DNA of 64,000 nt from Craterostigma plantagineum (Eukaryota; Streptophyta; Magnoliopsida; Lamiales; Linderniaceae), in the NCBI GenBank assembly GCA_027422505.1, contig JAPQWV010000499.1, positions 397,001 through 461,000 of the forward strand, in the 5' to 3' direction. This document shows positions 23,388 to 35,206 of this stretch, one piece after another (the first letter of the stretch is position 1; each line of letters begins with the position of its first letter). The notes beneath the pieces were generated by a model, which saw only the letters and a program-made list of their open reading frames with translations, had not been told where the DNA came from and searched no databases. The position numbers and the translations under genes are program-made.

Positions 23388-25276
23388 ATGGCTGCTCCTC
23401 CTTCTGATTTGGTTTCTCTTGGTCCTATACCTGATTATGAGGCTTTGAGTCGCAATATTAGGCTTTGATGAGCTGTTCGACGTGGCCTCATTTGAAGCTC
23501 TTCTTGTGTGCGTCTCCGATGGAAATCCCGGCCACCAAACGCCGCCGACGCATGTGAGTTCGGCCCAGCCCCAACCTGAATACCCTATTGCGTCCGCACC
23601 AATGCTTCCCGGACTGCTCCTAGGCACAACCGCCTCAGCCGCCATGGATCCTGCCAGGACGCTAGCGACGGACCACCACCATTGTGGTCCCTGTCCGCGA
23701 CCCTCCCAATGAAGCTCGAGGCCCGAAGCGTAGGGGCACACCGCCGCCACATATCAACCACCCTTAGGAAATGGAACTAAGTACTAACGATGATAGGATG
23801 GCCCTTAACGTCGATTCAGCTTCTATGGGGAACAATGGTGCACCGCCTACACATGCCGTCTCTTTTCCTTTGGAGGCTGCCCACGTTACCACGGCCTTGC
23901 CGCCGCCGCCCAATAGTCCTACTGGGCTCACTCTAATGGACTTGGACCAAGGGCAAATGAGATTGCGCCGTTGTCCCAATCTGACTTGGTCCCGACCTTT
24001 GAAGATGCATCTGATGACGAACTCCCAATGCCTCACTCCATCAATCGTCGTTTCGCTGCTTGCCGTGCCGCTACTCCGCTGCGGCCTTGGGGCCGATCAT
24101 GGAGGGGTCCCCCGATCAAGGAACTTTTGGAGGAATTGCCAACCCCTCCTTTGCAGGCGTCATTCAAGGTGCCTCCACCAATCGCAAACAGCCGCGACGG
24201 CTCTTACCGGCGCGTCTTGCCTTGACCTACACTGCACCAACAATAATTGATGGTAGGACTGTGGCTAGGAAAGGTGCGTCAAGATGGGAGCATACCCTCG
24301 TCGGGTAGTTAGGGAACCCTATTTCCTCATGTTGAGCGATTTGTGAGATAGATTTGGACTCATCTTGTCAAGGTGCGAGCCACGCTCAATGGGTTTTTCA
24401 AGTTTAGATTTGCAATGGCGGAAGCTTCAGTTGCGGCTCTGGAGGGTGGCCCATGGCTCATGCAAGGGCAACCTCTCTTTCTTGAAGCATGGCGAATGGG
24501 AATGTCCTTTGAGAAGCAGACCCACTTAGCCGTTCCATTATGGGTCAAAATGCCGAACGTCCCAAGCGAATTATGGATGCAAGAGAGATTGGGATAGTTG
24601 CTAGTGCATTGGGAAGCCCTTGTTCGCGGATTCTATACAGCTACTTCTGAACGCCTGGAATATGCGCGGGTTTGCATTGAAAAATCGCTCGAGGAACCGT
24701 TTGTGGAGCAATTCAATGCTAGTCCAGACGGAAGAAGGAGGGCACTCGATCGATGTGCCAATCCAAGTCGAATACGAGCGAAAACCAAGGAAGTGCACCT
24801 CATGTAATGCTTGGATGCATGGAAGTGGGAGCTGCCCTAGGTACCAAAGCAAACTGACACAGCCGCAAAAATCGGCTATGGTCACGCGACAAACATGGTG
24901 GCCAGATAAGCAGGCGTAGCCACAAACATTGGACCCGGCCCATAAACACGCCTTAAGACAAAGCCATCAACGTACTACCGACCCGCAGACAAGGCGTGAC
25001 TGGAGGCGAATAGCTAACAAGGAAAAGGGAAAAACCGTTCTTGAGAACACACTCATGGATCCTACGGGCGAGGAGAATAGGATACATGGCAGCCATACTA
25101 CGGAAGTCCACACTAGGCAACCACAGACACCAAATGATGACTGCTCGACAAGCAGGGCTTCTACTAATCCCCCTACAGTTTACCATCACAATCCGTTCGC
25201 TGCCCTAGCAGACTTGGAATGGGGGAACATTGATTCTCAGGGTCCTACAACAGCCCTGCATACGGTTGTTCCATGA
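23388..25276 (+). pseudogene. LINE2 ORF1 (DUF4283-like plus CCHC knuckle), broken
   Basis: The start MAAPPSDLVSLGPIPDYEALSRNI is at 23388 and parallels LINE1 ORF1. Frames then alternate. 24060-24308 gives ARLALTYTAPTIIDG and ASRWEHTLVG with a stop. 24373-24597 gives the DUF4283-like core: LNGFFKFRFAMAEASVAALEGGPWLMQGQPLFLEAWRMGMSFE, then PLWVKMPNVPSELW. 24620-24919 holds RLLLNAWNM-type and EERKPRKCTSCNAWMHGSGSCP, a perfect CX2CX4HX4C knuckle. 24929-25276 is the tail, ending NPFAALADLEWGNIDSQGPTTAL. The protein would bind element RNA and carry ORF2 product to the nucleus. At least five frame breaks are visible. The domain order is complete. Confidence 0.87.
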
Positions 25277-28200
25277 TCCCAATAGCCTCTTGGAATGTAC
25301 GTGGTCTAAACAGGTTAGACCACAGATAGGCGGTTGTTCCTGGTGGAGGATGCAATGAGATGGCTGAGTGCTCACCACCTCGGATCTGGTTGCTCTTCCC
25401 CGTGTCGGCTCGATGTTTACTTGGTATAACCAACAAAGTGGCACGGCGGGCATCTGGCAATGCCTTGATAGAATGGTTGGTAACCCGGCTTGGTTTGCTC
25501 GCTTTGGTGATCTAGCCTATCGTTGTGGACTTCCACATACCTATGACCATTCCCCCTAATCCTGGAAGACACGTCTCAGCAGTGGGGACAGAACAAGGCC
25601 TTTCGGTTCGATAACGTTTTGCTCAAGGGCCCTCGATTTCAACCGTCAGTTAAGTCTGTTTGGTGTCGTAATGTTGATGGAGTTCCCGTGTTCGCCGTCG
25701 TGAAGAAACTTAAGGATATTAAGCATCAGCTGAAGCGACTCCGCCGCGATAAGGGTGATCTCAACCGCAACGTTGTCGAGGCTCGTGCCTTTCTGGAAGT
25801 CGCTCAAGAACTTGCCATTCTATGACCTATGGAATCTCAATTACTTGCTCTGATGTCGTTACGCCTATGCGAGAGCAGTTGAGATGGTGCACTCGGCACT
25901 TGTACAACGCGCGAAAGTGGCTTGGCTTAAGGATGGTGACCGGTGCACCTCCTTCTTCTTCAAGAAGGTGGCTACTCGACGAGCTGGTAATTGGATTTTT
26001 TCTCTTGAAAATGTGGCAGGAATTATGGTCAAGGGAGACGCTCAAGTTCGAGCCGAACTAATTCGGTACTATACAGAAATTCTAGGACAATCGACACGTA
26101 CGATCCCCCACATACCGAGACGGTCTCACCATATATGGCTCGGACATTGGAGGTGACTGAAGCTGAGGCGATGATCCGACCTGTCCGGGATGACGAGATT
26201 AAGAGGGCGTTCTTCTCCATCGGAGACAACAAATCGCCCGGGCCTGACGGCTTTTCAGCTGCTTTCTTTAAGGACGCTTGGGACACCATTGGGCCGGATA
26301 TCTCACATGCTATCAAGGAGTTCTTCCGCTCGGGCTTTCTTCTAGGGCAACTGAATTCTACACTTATCACACTTAAGCGAAGAGTGCCAACCCCCAGATA
26401 TCTTGTTGCAACGTACTTTACAAGATCATCTCAAAGATCATTGCCAACCGTCTTCGGGACAACCTTGGGAAGCTTGTTCACAAAACCCAAACTACTTTCA
26501 TACCAGGTCGCCGAATCTCTGACAACATGCTATTGGCACAGGAAATCTGCCATGGGTATAATAGCACGGTACTTCCCGAAAGGGTCGCACTCAAGGTTGA
26601 CATCGCTAAAGCATATAACATGGTGGAATGGGATTTTATTTTGGCTACACTTGAAGCGCTTAATTTCCATCGCACATTCGTGGGATGGATTCGTGCTTGC
26701 CTTACTACGCCTTTCTACTCGATCAACATCAATAGCACACCGGCGGGATATTTCAAAGGTAGAAGGGGTCTTCGGCAAGGTGACCCGATCTCACCCTACT
26801 TATTTACGTTGGTAATGGAGGTCTTACATGGTGTCATTGTGGACGAGATCAGACGTACTGCTAGCTTTCAGTACCATCGAAATTGCGAAGCGGCATCGCT
26901 ATTCATGCTTACATTCGCAGATGACCTTCTACTATTCTCTCAGCGGACGTTGATTCTGTTGGAGTTTTTAAGAGAAACCTTGATCTGTTTGTTGCCCTGT
27001 CAGGTTTAAGGGCTACCATTAACAAAAGTGAGATGTTCGTATCAAAACGGGCGCTACCTTGGCGTCTTGGCTGAAGGAAGCGATGCAGGACATCTTGGGA
27101 TTCCCACATGGATCTCTACCCGTACGCTAGCTTGGCGTCCCCCTAATCACCTCAAGACGTACAATTGCTGATTGTGCTCCCCTCCTCGCCAATGTGGACA
27201 AACGCTTGGGTTCATGGACTAACCTGTCCCTATCTTACGCTGGAAGGGTCCAATCGATTAAATCTATCCTCCTTGGACTGCACACTTACTGGGCTGGTGT
27301 TTTCCTCCTCCCTAAGGGCGTTATCCGGAGCATTGAGACGCGATTGAGGAAATTTTTGTGGAGAGGAACTAGTGCTAAGGTTGCTTGGGCGGACGTTTGC
27401 TTACCTAAAGAAGAAGGAGGGCTCGGGCTTCGCTCTATTGAGATAGACAACAAGGCGCTCCTCATTGGGCTTCTTTGGAATATCCTTACGAGCGACACTA
27501 CATCTATATGGGCCACCTGGACCAGACAAACTAGATTGCATAACAAATCTTTGTGGTCCATTCGACCCGCGGCGCGGACTTCCTTGAGCTGGAGGAAGAT
27601 CTTGAAGCTTCGCGACGACTTTCGTCCTCTCATCAAGTTCTGCATAGGTGACGGAGAGGACACTCTCCTCTGGACTGAACCTTAGCTGGTTGATGTCCCT
27701 CTCGTGGAATGCTATCCCCGTGGTCCTATTATCATGGGCTTACCTATTGACTCCAAGCTCAGCAGGGTTATCAACGAAGGCGGATGGAACTGGCCTTCTC
27801 AAACCTCGGCGGAATACCTAGACATTGCCCCTGGCTTCCCACATCCTACCGAGCGAACGGGACAAGTATCGCTGGGTCGCCTCTGCTAACGGCCGATTTT
27901 CTACTTCCTCCGCTATGGAGTGCATACGCACAGACGTCCCATTGTCCTTTGGTATACGCTGTTTGGGGGCCCACTTGCTATTCCTGAACATGACTTCATC
28001 CTTTGGTTGGCGATTAGGGACAAATTGGCAACAAAGGACAAGCCTTGGGTAGCGGCCGCGGCTGGGAAGTCCACATTCTTTGTGACAATACGATCACGGA
28101 GACTACGCAACACTTATTCTTTGAGTGTATTTACTCTAGACGCTGCTTATGTTTATTGCGTACTCATATGCATTTTGGATGGCCTTACAGGGACTGGTCT

Positions 28201-28356
28201 GAAGGGATTACTTGGACGGCTAGAAGATGGCCGGGGAAGCATCTTACCTCGCTGGGACCTCGCCATGCCCTTGCATCGGTGGTCTACCACTTTGGTCTGA
28301 ACGCAACAGATGATGGCATGAGAGGATACACAGACCACCTGAGAAATTGTTGCTGA
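25273..28356 (+). pseudogene. LINE2 ORF2 (endonuclease, reverse transcriptase, zf-RVT), broken
   Basis: ATG 25273 overlaps the ORF1 stop (ATGA) and opens MIPIASWNVRGLNR, the AP-endonuclease start. Most of the endonuclease is deleted near 25330. Its end (GSMFTWYNQQSG, IWQCLDRMVGNPAWF, YDHSP) is in the frame 25368-25559. RT follows in shifting frames: KVAWLKDGDRCTSFFFKKV; NKSPGPDGFSAAFFKDAW; VALKVDIAKAYNMVEWDF; GLRQGDPISPYLFTLVME; and the catalytic FADDLLLF near 26915. The thumb region continues with SYAGRVQSIKSILLGL and WADVCLPKEEGGLGLRS. A zf-RVT tail (DNTITETTQHLFFECIYSRRC) is near 28085-28140. The catalytic Asp pair is intact, but there are many frameshifts. Confidence 0.9.
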
Positions 28357-29011
28357 CGTGGAAACTCTCCTTAGCAGCCGCATATCCACTCCCCTCATAA
28401 ATATAACTTGCAATCTACAGCTATGCGGCGGACCTGGCATATCGCATGGATCAACTAGGGAGCTTCTCTATCCTAATTCCTGCACCTCCCCCTCTCTCTG
28501 CTTCTCATCCTGTCTCCGTCCTCTCCCTTCTTCCTTTGCGTAGCAGGTTGGGCCGAGGTTGTTGGTCCTCACTGGCTGCTCGGGTCCGTGCTCGCCTCTA
28601 AGATTGGGATGGCATCATCCGGGGCTTCTCGCTCTTCATGGCAGAACGATTCAGGAGCTGCCGTTGGGCCTCTTACCGACCAGTTTGCAGACGCCTTTTG
28701 TACGGCTTCCCCCTCGTTTTCGCTCGATGAACAACCCTGGTGTTGCCACATCTGCTGTGTTTTCACGCTTTCCTGCACATCGACCGCCTGCCCTGCCGGT
28801 ACTACATCTGGTGCCAGGAACCTGTAGATGGTTATGGTTGTTGACTCCTACCTCGCCTTGTTTCTCTTTTTCTTTTCTGTTGGCTGTGGTCTTGTGGGAC
28901 CTGTACGTAGTCCGGGCTTTTGGCTTACGGTGTGCTGTCTGGTCGTTGAACACTATCGTTTGGTGCGTCATGAGCGGTATCATGCACGTTGTACATGTAC
29001 TCCTGTTTATA
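28357..29011 (+). other. LINE2 3' UTR
   Basis: From the last ORF2 stop to the A-rich end. It contains a GGTGCCAGGAACCTGTAG segment and a TCATGAGCGGTATCATGCACGTTGTACATGTACTCCT-type segment that both recur, diverged, in the minus-strand LINE1 3' end (about 430-660). No coding frame with a known domain. Confidence 0.75.
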
Positions 29012-30470
29012 AATAAATAAACTAATCCAAATATGTCGAGTTGAGTCACTGTTCTCGAAGGGCACGAGAGAGGAAGGCACCAGTGGACTCTTAACCTCGA
29101 ACATTAAAAGTCTGTAAGCTTAAGGCACCAGTTGGGTGCTGGATAACCGATCACGACTTATTTGTCGATGACCTATCGTGTGCCGACATCCCGCTTGGAA
29201 GTGGACGTCATGACTTGTGATACAAATCGAATCGAGGGATTGAATTGTTTCATGGACACTGACTCATGGGTCATACGGACGAACATGTCTTATTACTCAA
29301 GGAGTGTCAATAACCGACGACAACACTAAGTCTACACGAACCTTAGACTGAAAGAGGCTTTGACGGACTTGACTTCGCAGTCTCGACTGTCACTGGTTCC
29401 CCTTGACCCGATTTACTGTTGTATGGGTCAGCGGGCCAGATGCGGTCTTGATGATTATTTGTAATTGTCGGGCTCAGACCGTCGAGTACGGATCACAGTG
29501 TCGCAAGTAATCGAGATAATTATCCTATGAGGACGGCGATATGAAATTACGAAATCTTTGGCCAAGGTATTGAACTACTCATGTGAGAGAGGGTAGTATG
29601 GTATTTTGCCTCGTCTCTGTTTTATCATCGAATCGAGTTTAGTGAGTTTGACATAGACTATGGATCTCACTCGATTGGGACACTGCTGAAGGGTTTATAC
29701 GTAGCACTATTATCTATAGTGAGGTTCTGGAATAAAGACAAGGTCGAAATTTGCACTTGGATCGGGTTACAGTCCGGTGCTGCGGGATTGGCTAGGTACT
29801 ACCAGACTCTTGGATTCCTCCCTTGCCGATTGAGTCGAACCAAGAGAGTCGTGCTTAAAAGGGTCATCAACGGGTATTGATAAGGAGAGAAAGTATTTTG
29901 GGCCCTAATGGGCCTTGGGCCGTTGGGCCGCATCTTAGTGGGCCTCGGGCCGTTTAATGGACCGAAATCGGACTTCGTATGAAACTAACTTTAAGACTTG
30001 AGCTTGGCCAAGTGCTTAAAAGGGTTGAGGTTAAAATTGGAATTTAACCCTAAGCTGATTTTCGAATTATACCTTGAAATAATTTGGAAATTAAATATAA
30101 ATATGGTAATAATATATTTGGAATATTATTTATTTTAAGTTGAAATTTTGATATTTATCTAGGATTAAGCTTCGAATTTTATATCATATTTAAAGATACT
30201 TAGTTTGGCTTGGTATTTAAGTGGGTTTTCTAATACATAGCAAGTTTCCTTAAGTTTGGATTTGGAATTCAATAGAGTAAACCATGGGCCAAAGAATCCC
30301 TCCACGTAAGGAGTAAAATTAAAATTACATGAATATGAGGCTTGAATTAAAATTACATGAATATGAGGCTTGAATTACCATGGTTAAGAGGCTTGAATGA
30401 CCATGAAATTACACTTGAATGAGAGACCATTTTGCTTGATCACCTCTATAATACTCCATTTCTCTTGTTC
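29012..30470 (+). repeat. 3' LTR of C0, second part (after LINE2)
   Basis: The first 16 bases are the second copy of the LINE2 TSD. The sequence then aligns with the E1/E2 LTR: GAGTTG.GT..CTG-TTCTCG...GACGAGAGAGGA, TAGTGAGTTTGACAT, CTATAGT, GGATTCCTCCC.TGCC. and GAGAGTCG.GCTTAAAA. From about 29850 the correspondence weakens; 29870-30470 is AT-rich with GGGCC clusters and may be LTR or later insertion. No coding frame. The right end is not resolved. Confidence 0.65.
30317..30395. repeat. 28-bp short tandem repeat
   Basis: A 28-base unit beginning AATTAAAATTACATGAA and ending GAGGCTTG occurs at 30317-30344 and 30345-30372, followed by a shorter, changed third copy to 30395. Confidence 0.9.
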
Positions 30471-30732
30471 CCATGAACACTACGATTTGTGGTTTTTCGA
30501 AGAGGTTTTTGAACCCTCGGAAGCTGCGAGAGAGTTTTTGAAATAGGTTTTAGGGGAGTCAGAGAATCTTCACGCCTTGGTCCTTAAACTACCAAACAAG
30601 GATCAAAAGATAGATTAAAATTCTATGACAGTTTCCACCTTCTAGTGCATGTAGTGTGTGTTCTTGGAGAGAAAACTTACGAGGTGGCTAACTTGATAAT
30701 TCTTTTGATAACCCTAATTAGGGCAAGTTTGG

Positions 30733-30767
30733 GCTTTATATACCACAAGTAGTTGGTATATTAAAGC
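30733..30767 (-). promoter_or_regulatory. TATA-containing inverted repeat in the S1 LTR
   Basis: On the minus strand TATATAAAGCCC lies about 145 bp after the LTR start, a good TATA box for the LTR promoter. It is the arm of an inverted repeat: GCTTTATATACCA (30733-30745) and TGGTATATTAAAGC (30754-30767), one base longer. A 12-bp palindrome CCCTAATTAGGG follows at 30712-30723. The S2 LTR has a hairpin at the corresponding distance (35849-35882). Confidence 0.6.
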
Positions 30768-30870
30768 TCAGTCACCTAACTTATACAAAATACCACAAAT
30801 CTCCCCAAACTACTAATAACCCACTAATTACAAAATAAACCCAAGACTAAGGAACTATAGGACACTATAA

Positions 30871-33800
30871 TTAATTCCTCACAATCTCCCCCTTAGTGGC
30901 CTCTTCGTCTTGTTGAGTCTTCTTTTTCTTGGGCTTCACCAGCAAATAAGAAGATTTTCTGAGTCCTAGGACGAATTCATATGAACGAAGCCTTCTGCGA
31001 AAGGATATTCGATCAGAGATGGTGTCAATCAGGTTGAGGTACATTGCTTGGTCTTCATATTCTCCGAACCTCATCTCCTCGGTGATTCTTCTTAGCTTGT
31101 CTCGTATAATGAAGAGGGTTCCATCCCAGAACTTGGGAATCTCTGAAGTCCTCATAAACCTCTTTTCTCCCTTGTAATTTACGTAGACCACTGAGGGATC
31201 TTCTCCTAATAGCATTCTGACTTGGGGAGTTCAAATGACGGCTTCATAAGATTCACTTTCTTCAGGGTGCTCTCCAGCACCATTTGCAGGTCATGAGTTG
31301 AATTGTATTTGATTTGGCGCAGCATGAACCTTTTTAGTGCGGTGAAATCCAACATGAGCTCCGGAGTTTTAAGTGCTCCAAGCGTTCTGAAGGCTCCCAC
31401 TATCTGTACGATGTCTTCACCTCTGGTGAAGGTGAGATCGGCTTCATTCAGTTCTTCGCAAGTTTCATCTTCCTGTCGTATCATGTAGATGGGAATATCT
31501 AAGTCTGCAAATCGCACCTTACTAACTCCCAGAATTTCTCTGATTCTGGCTTCGCCTCTTCTCTTATGAGAGTATCCACATCACCTCGTTTTCTTTTGAA
31601 CATTCGAATTCGGCGAAGAGATAGTAGGTATTGAACTGCTTTTGGTCTTGGGAGATGACTTAGTCCTCTAAGCTCAAGCTCGCCCATCTTCTTGATCCTA
31701 TCCTCCTTCCTCCAGATTCTCCTTTGAATTTCTTCTTGAAATGGAGCAATCACCTTGGGCGTTTTCCCATGGCAATTTCAGCTCTTCTCATATCGTTGAC
31801 TTCGTTGGTGGGTATTCCTCATCAATGAGGTGTGTTGGAGAAGCTCAGGAAGTTCTGGAATTTCTGCTTCGTAGTCTTCACCTTCCTGGAGTTCATCGTT
31901 GCCGATTAGGGTCTGGCTTACGTTTGCCTTCATCAAGAAGAATCTGGCATTTTCCATCAAGCCTCTAGCCATGTCCGGATCCATTGGTTTTGTTATCCAA
32001 TCTTCATTGTAGATGTATTTTTCCACGTCATCGTGTGGATTGTACAGTTCTTCAGTTTGTGGGATCGGATCATCAGTCTGAAGGGATAGGATGGGAGAGG
32101 ATGGAGAAATCGAAGGAATTATTTGGATTGTGGGATGGATGGGAGATGATAGAGAAGTCGAAGGGCTGCTTTGGCTTGTGAAATGAGTAAGTGAAAGGCT
32201 TATACCAGGTGAGGATGACTGTTGGGTTGTTTTGGTAGTTGGTCGGGTAGATTTTTTTGTTTGTGAGCGTGTAGGTGTTTTCGTTTGGGTAGGTGTTTTG
32301 GTGATGGTTGCCTGCTGCTATTGTTGGGGCTGACGTTCTCTGCTAGGTGCCTTCTTCCCTTTGGGACAGCCCTCACCCTCTGGGTCGTCACGCGGTTGAT
32401 TAGATGGTTGGGCCTCGCCTCGGCTAGTGAATGGAACCTCGAGCTGTCTAAGTACTTCCTGTTCATGTTCATCGAGCTTCGATGCAGTGCGTAGCCAGAC
32501 CATCAGGACGTCAATGAGTTTCGGGATGGGAACATTCCATGGCCGGGAGTCGGTGTCAGCAAACGGATCAGGTTGGGTAGGTTCTTTGTCTATGACGGGG
32601 GTTTTACCTTTGTCGCGAGTTGAAGTACCAAGTGCATTGTACACTTGGGTCATGATGGAGTCTTCGAGATTTTTCGTGAACTCGTCAAGTTTAGCGTTGA
32701 GCCTTGCCTCCATCACGAATGGGGAAAATAACGAGGCGGACTCACAAAGACGTTTCGCCGTCACAACATCAGAATAAAGTGCTCCTGATGTGCCGCCTGT
32801 TTGCACAGGACTTGAGGAACCAGGGCCACTCAGGTGCACCCGTTGACATCGATGACTTGCTCAGATCGATGTCCCAATGCAGCGGCTGTAGTTGTGTTGA
32901 TCGCTGTGGGGCTTCCGCTCAGTACCTGACTAGCATCTAGTACAGAGACATTAAAGAGCGTTCGAGGCAGATCACCAAGACCTATCAGCAGAAGAAGGTG
33001 TATGTGACCTAGAAAATGGAAAAAATATGTGTGTGAGGACACTAGACTTGTCGTGAACAATGAAAGGGCAGGCTGAGGCGTAGGGCTGCTTGATTCAACA
33101 TCAACTGACTCCGAGCAAGTCGGTGATGGCTGACGTGGCTCCTTGTGTATGTGTGAAACAATCATCTGTTGGCAGATGATTGAGTGGGTAGGTAGGGTAA
33201 TTTGTGCGATTGGACCCGATGTCGCGACTTCTACTCCGGGGAAGACAAAGTTATCCCTGTACCTACGGGCTCGGTCCAGGCTATTTGTGAACTGGAGGAC
33301 GAAGGGCGACGGTCGTGTTTTTGTTTGGTACGTCGTTCCTGATTGCTACTGTCGTCATCCCCTTTAGATTTTGTCTTCTGTTTGCGCTTGGGGGAAGCGG
33401 CCTGTCCTAGACCTATACTTGGCTGGTGGGGTTGGCTTGTCCCTGAGTTAGGTTCAACTGGGATGTGTTGAACCATGCGAGACTTGTCGAGGTAGTTTAC
33501 GCGAAGGTATTTTTCAAGCATCGGATCGTTTTGATCGAAGAGTTATAGAAGGTAGTCAGGGAGAATCATGGCCTCCTGATCAAATTTTGTTTTTGTTGAT
33601 ATGATTTTCCCGAGCTTCGGGATTTCATAGCCTTCAGCTTGGGGACAGCGTTCGATCTCTGGGTAGAGGTCTAGGATATGTTGAACAAGGACAGAAAGCC
33701 ATCTTAGGTAGGGGAGGACCTTTGCCAATCCGAACTTTCGTCTTCTCAGTTGGTCAAGGAGGTCAGACCATATCAATTGGGCGACATCGTAATTTTTGTT

Positions 33801-34342
33801 GAAGGCGATGCCGTAGAAGATGAGCATGATTTGGCGGTTGCAGCGGTCTGACTCAGTGTGCTTAGGAGATAAGCACTTGTTGACTATCAAGAACAGCGTC
33901 CGCCAGGGTTAAGGTATGTCTTTGGCGCAGAAGTAAAGGAGATGTATGGATTTTTGGGCATTTGGTTTGGGTCCCATGGAGAGGAAGTCTCTTATTAGGT
34001 CATCGTTAGTGGGATGTGGGTCGTAGGGGATCGAGGTTGGGAGATTTAATTGTGAGCGAAGGATTGTTGGGCTCAGAACAACAATGGCGTTATCAATTTT
34101 GGCTGAGAGCCGGGTTGTTTTTGGGTTATCTGTTGGGTTTTGGAGAATGGCCCAAAATTGTTTTACGTAGACTTCTGGGACGCATTCAATGATATTAAGG
34201 GTTGTTTTTAAGGGATGGTTGGCGAGGATTTTAAAATAATAGGGTCTGGGCAAGGTGTGTTTTCAAAGTTCAATTGTACGTTGTTAGGTAGTCTTTTTGC
34301 CCAGTGCTGGGTAGCGAAAATGTCGTCAATCTCTTTCACCAT
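30871..34342 (-). pseudogene. 3' ORF of S1 (unknown function, env-like position), decayed
   Basis: The likely start is ATG 34342-34340 (MVKEIDDIFATQHW). Order: an N-terminal domain with VPEVYVKQFWAILQNP, a second part with NKCLSPKH..DRCNRQIMLIFYGIAF and YDVAQLIWSDLLDQL; a low-complexity Ser/Thr/Pro/Lys linker (33500-32080) with DKGKTPV; then YIYNEDWITKP and a C-terminal domain (RRIWRKEDRIKKMGELELRGLSHL, FMLRQIKYNSTHDLQM, IPKFWDGTLFIIRDKLRRI) ending in KPKKKK. The last codons cross the polypurine tract and stop 12 bp inside the LTR. It has at least three in-frame stops and frameshifts near 33200, 32830, 31500 and 31210. No signal peptide or membrane helix is seen, so it does not look like an envelope. 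Proteins with this VPxVYxxQFW pattern are, from memory, widespread in Asteraceae repeats. Confidence 0.75.
30884..30894 (-). other. Polypurine tract of S1
   Basis: AAGGGGGAGAT on the minus strand directly before TGTGAGGAATT (LTR start at 30883). AGGGGGAG is the core used by Sireviruses. Confidence 0.75.
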
Positions 34343-35199
34343 AATGAAGGATTTGTAAGGAAAGAAAGAGAAAGAAAATTTAGTAGGCCGATCGTGTAAT
34401 CATATCATTCGAATACATTAAGTCTTCGAAATTTCCATAAAAAAAGTTCAGTACTTAAAAAATCATGTATCGACTAAGCAATTTGAAAATTATTGTGACA
34501 TTCGAACAATTTTCGTGGAATTTTGTCTAGATAAAGTGATGATCGGACGATTTCAAGTGGTTTAACTCTACGCGATTTTGGAAATCGGACATATGCGATA
34601 AGTGCCAAATCGAACGAATGTAATACAATAAGAGTTTCATAAAGTCGGAGAATCGGATGATGCCAATACCTGAATTAGGAAGTGAAATTGGTTGATTGCA
34701 ATACAGTATAGGTCGAATCGATGAAAGACTTAGAATCGAAAGAACGTAAAGTCAAATTGGTCAATGAATCGGGCGATTGAAATTCGAAATCGCGCGATCG
34801 AAGTTAGGAATTTAAAAAGAAACTGCAGTAAGAATTTGATGAATCAAATCGGGAGAAAAGAAGTATGTACCCTAATCTTTGAATCTTGTAAACTAAGGTC
34901 GAGCGAACAAAATCAAAACTGTAAAATTTGTGATTGAAGCTCGAACGAACGAATTTCTCAGAGAAGTTGGAGCGAACTCAAGAACCCTAATCATTGATTC
35001 CTACAAAATCATGAGATAAAGTGGGTAAATCTTGCAGATTATGAGCTTTTCCTTACCGAAAATGAGTGGAGATTTGCAGAATACATGAAAAAAAATCGAA
35101 TTTGAGTGCAATAATGACGAAGTTCGTTTGCGAGAGTAGAGAGCTTTGAGATTTAGGTTGAGAGAATTTGGGGAAAATAATGATCATTCGGGCGATTTT

Positions 35200-35206
35200 G
35201 TTTATA
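35200..35206 (-). promoter_or_regulatory. Possible internal TATA box for the S1 3' ORF
   Basis: Minus strand TATAAAC in context CTCATATAAACAAAATCG. It is followed within about 30-70 bases by a CT-rich leader-like stretch (TTCTCTCAACC, CTCTCTACTCTCGC), then, at about 35058-35050, a GTAAGGAAAAG 5'-splice-site-like sequence. The 3' ORF starts some 700 bases further on. S2 has a comparable leader and GTAAGGAAGA at 61120-61111. This is inference from motifs only. Confidence 0.4.

Larger units (their letters stand above)
23151..29011 (+). mobile_element. LINE2: near full-length L1-type LINE, frameshifted
   Basis: The element is 5.9 kb, bounded by a 16-bp TSD (23135-23150 / 29012-29027, one mismatch). 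It has a 5' UTR with a TC microsatellite (23164-23181), ORF1 (23388-25276), ORF2 (25273 to about 28356), a 3' UTR to about 29009 and an A-rich end that merges with the TSD. It interrupts the 3' LTR of C0, whose sequence resumes at 29012 (compare GATAAATAAATAACACCCAAATGTTTGAG in LTR1 of E1). It is the same family as LINE1: ORF1 opening, ORF1 end, ATGA junction and 3' UTR all correspond. Several frameshifts and stops and one large endonuclease deletion show it is inactive. Confidence 0.9.
19224..30470 (+). mobile_element. Decayed Ty1/copia element C0 (relative of E1/E2)
   Basis: The leader, gag, integrase, RT-RNase H and 3' LTR occur in the same order as in E1 and E2, clearly homologous but strongly diverged. 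Examples are the leader at 19730-19775 against 41380-41415 (AATACTAAGTKRGTAAAGG) and the LTR segment GGATTCCTCCC at 29815 against 39470. The primer site and 5' LTR are missing, as are the gag N-terminus, the protease and the front of RT. The 3' LTR starts TGTTAGG at 22973 and is split by LINE2. The outer end, somewhere near 30470, is uncertain because homology fades after about 29850. Confidence 0.82.
30480..34342 (-). mobile_element. Sirevirus-like element S1, 3' end only
   Basis: On the minus strand: the 3' ORF (34342-30871), a polypurine tract (30894-30884) and the start of an LTR at 30883. No gag-pol lies directly upstream. The layout equals the 3' end of S2 (36057, 36020-36009, 36008), so S1 and S2 are two members of one family. 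The LTR extends toward lower coordinates to a point I cannot fix (between about 30600 and 30480), where it meets the C0 LTR. The upstream spacer of S1 probably lies in 34343-35550, next to the S2 LTR. Confidence 0.7.

Noticed and set aside
30871..34342. Retroviral envelope gene or integrated pararetrovirus
   Set aside because: No signal peptide, membrane span, movement protein or coat protein pattern is seen; the neighbouring pol is of copia type with RNase H last.
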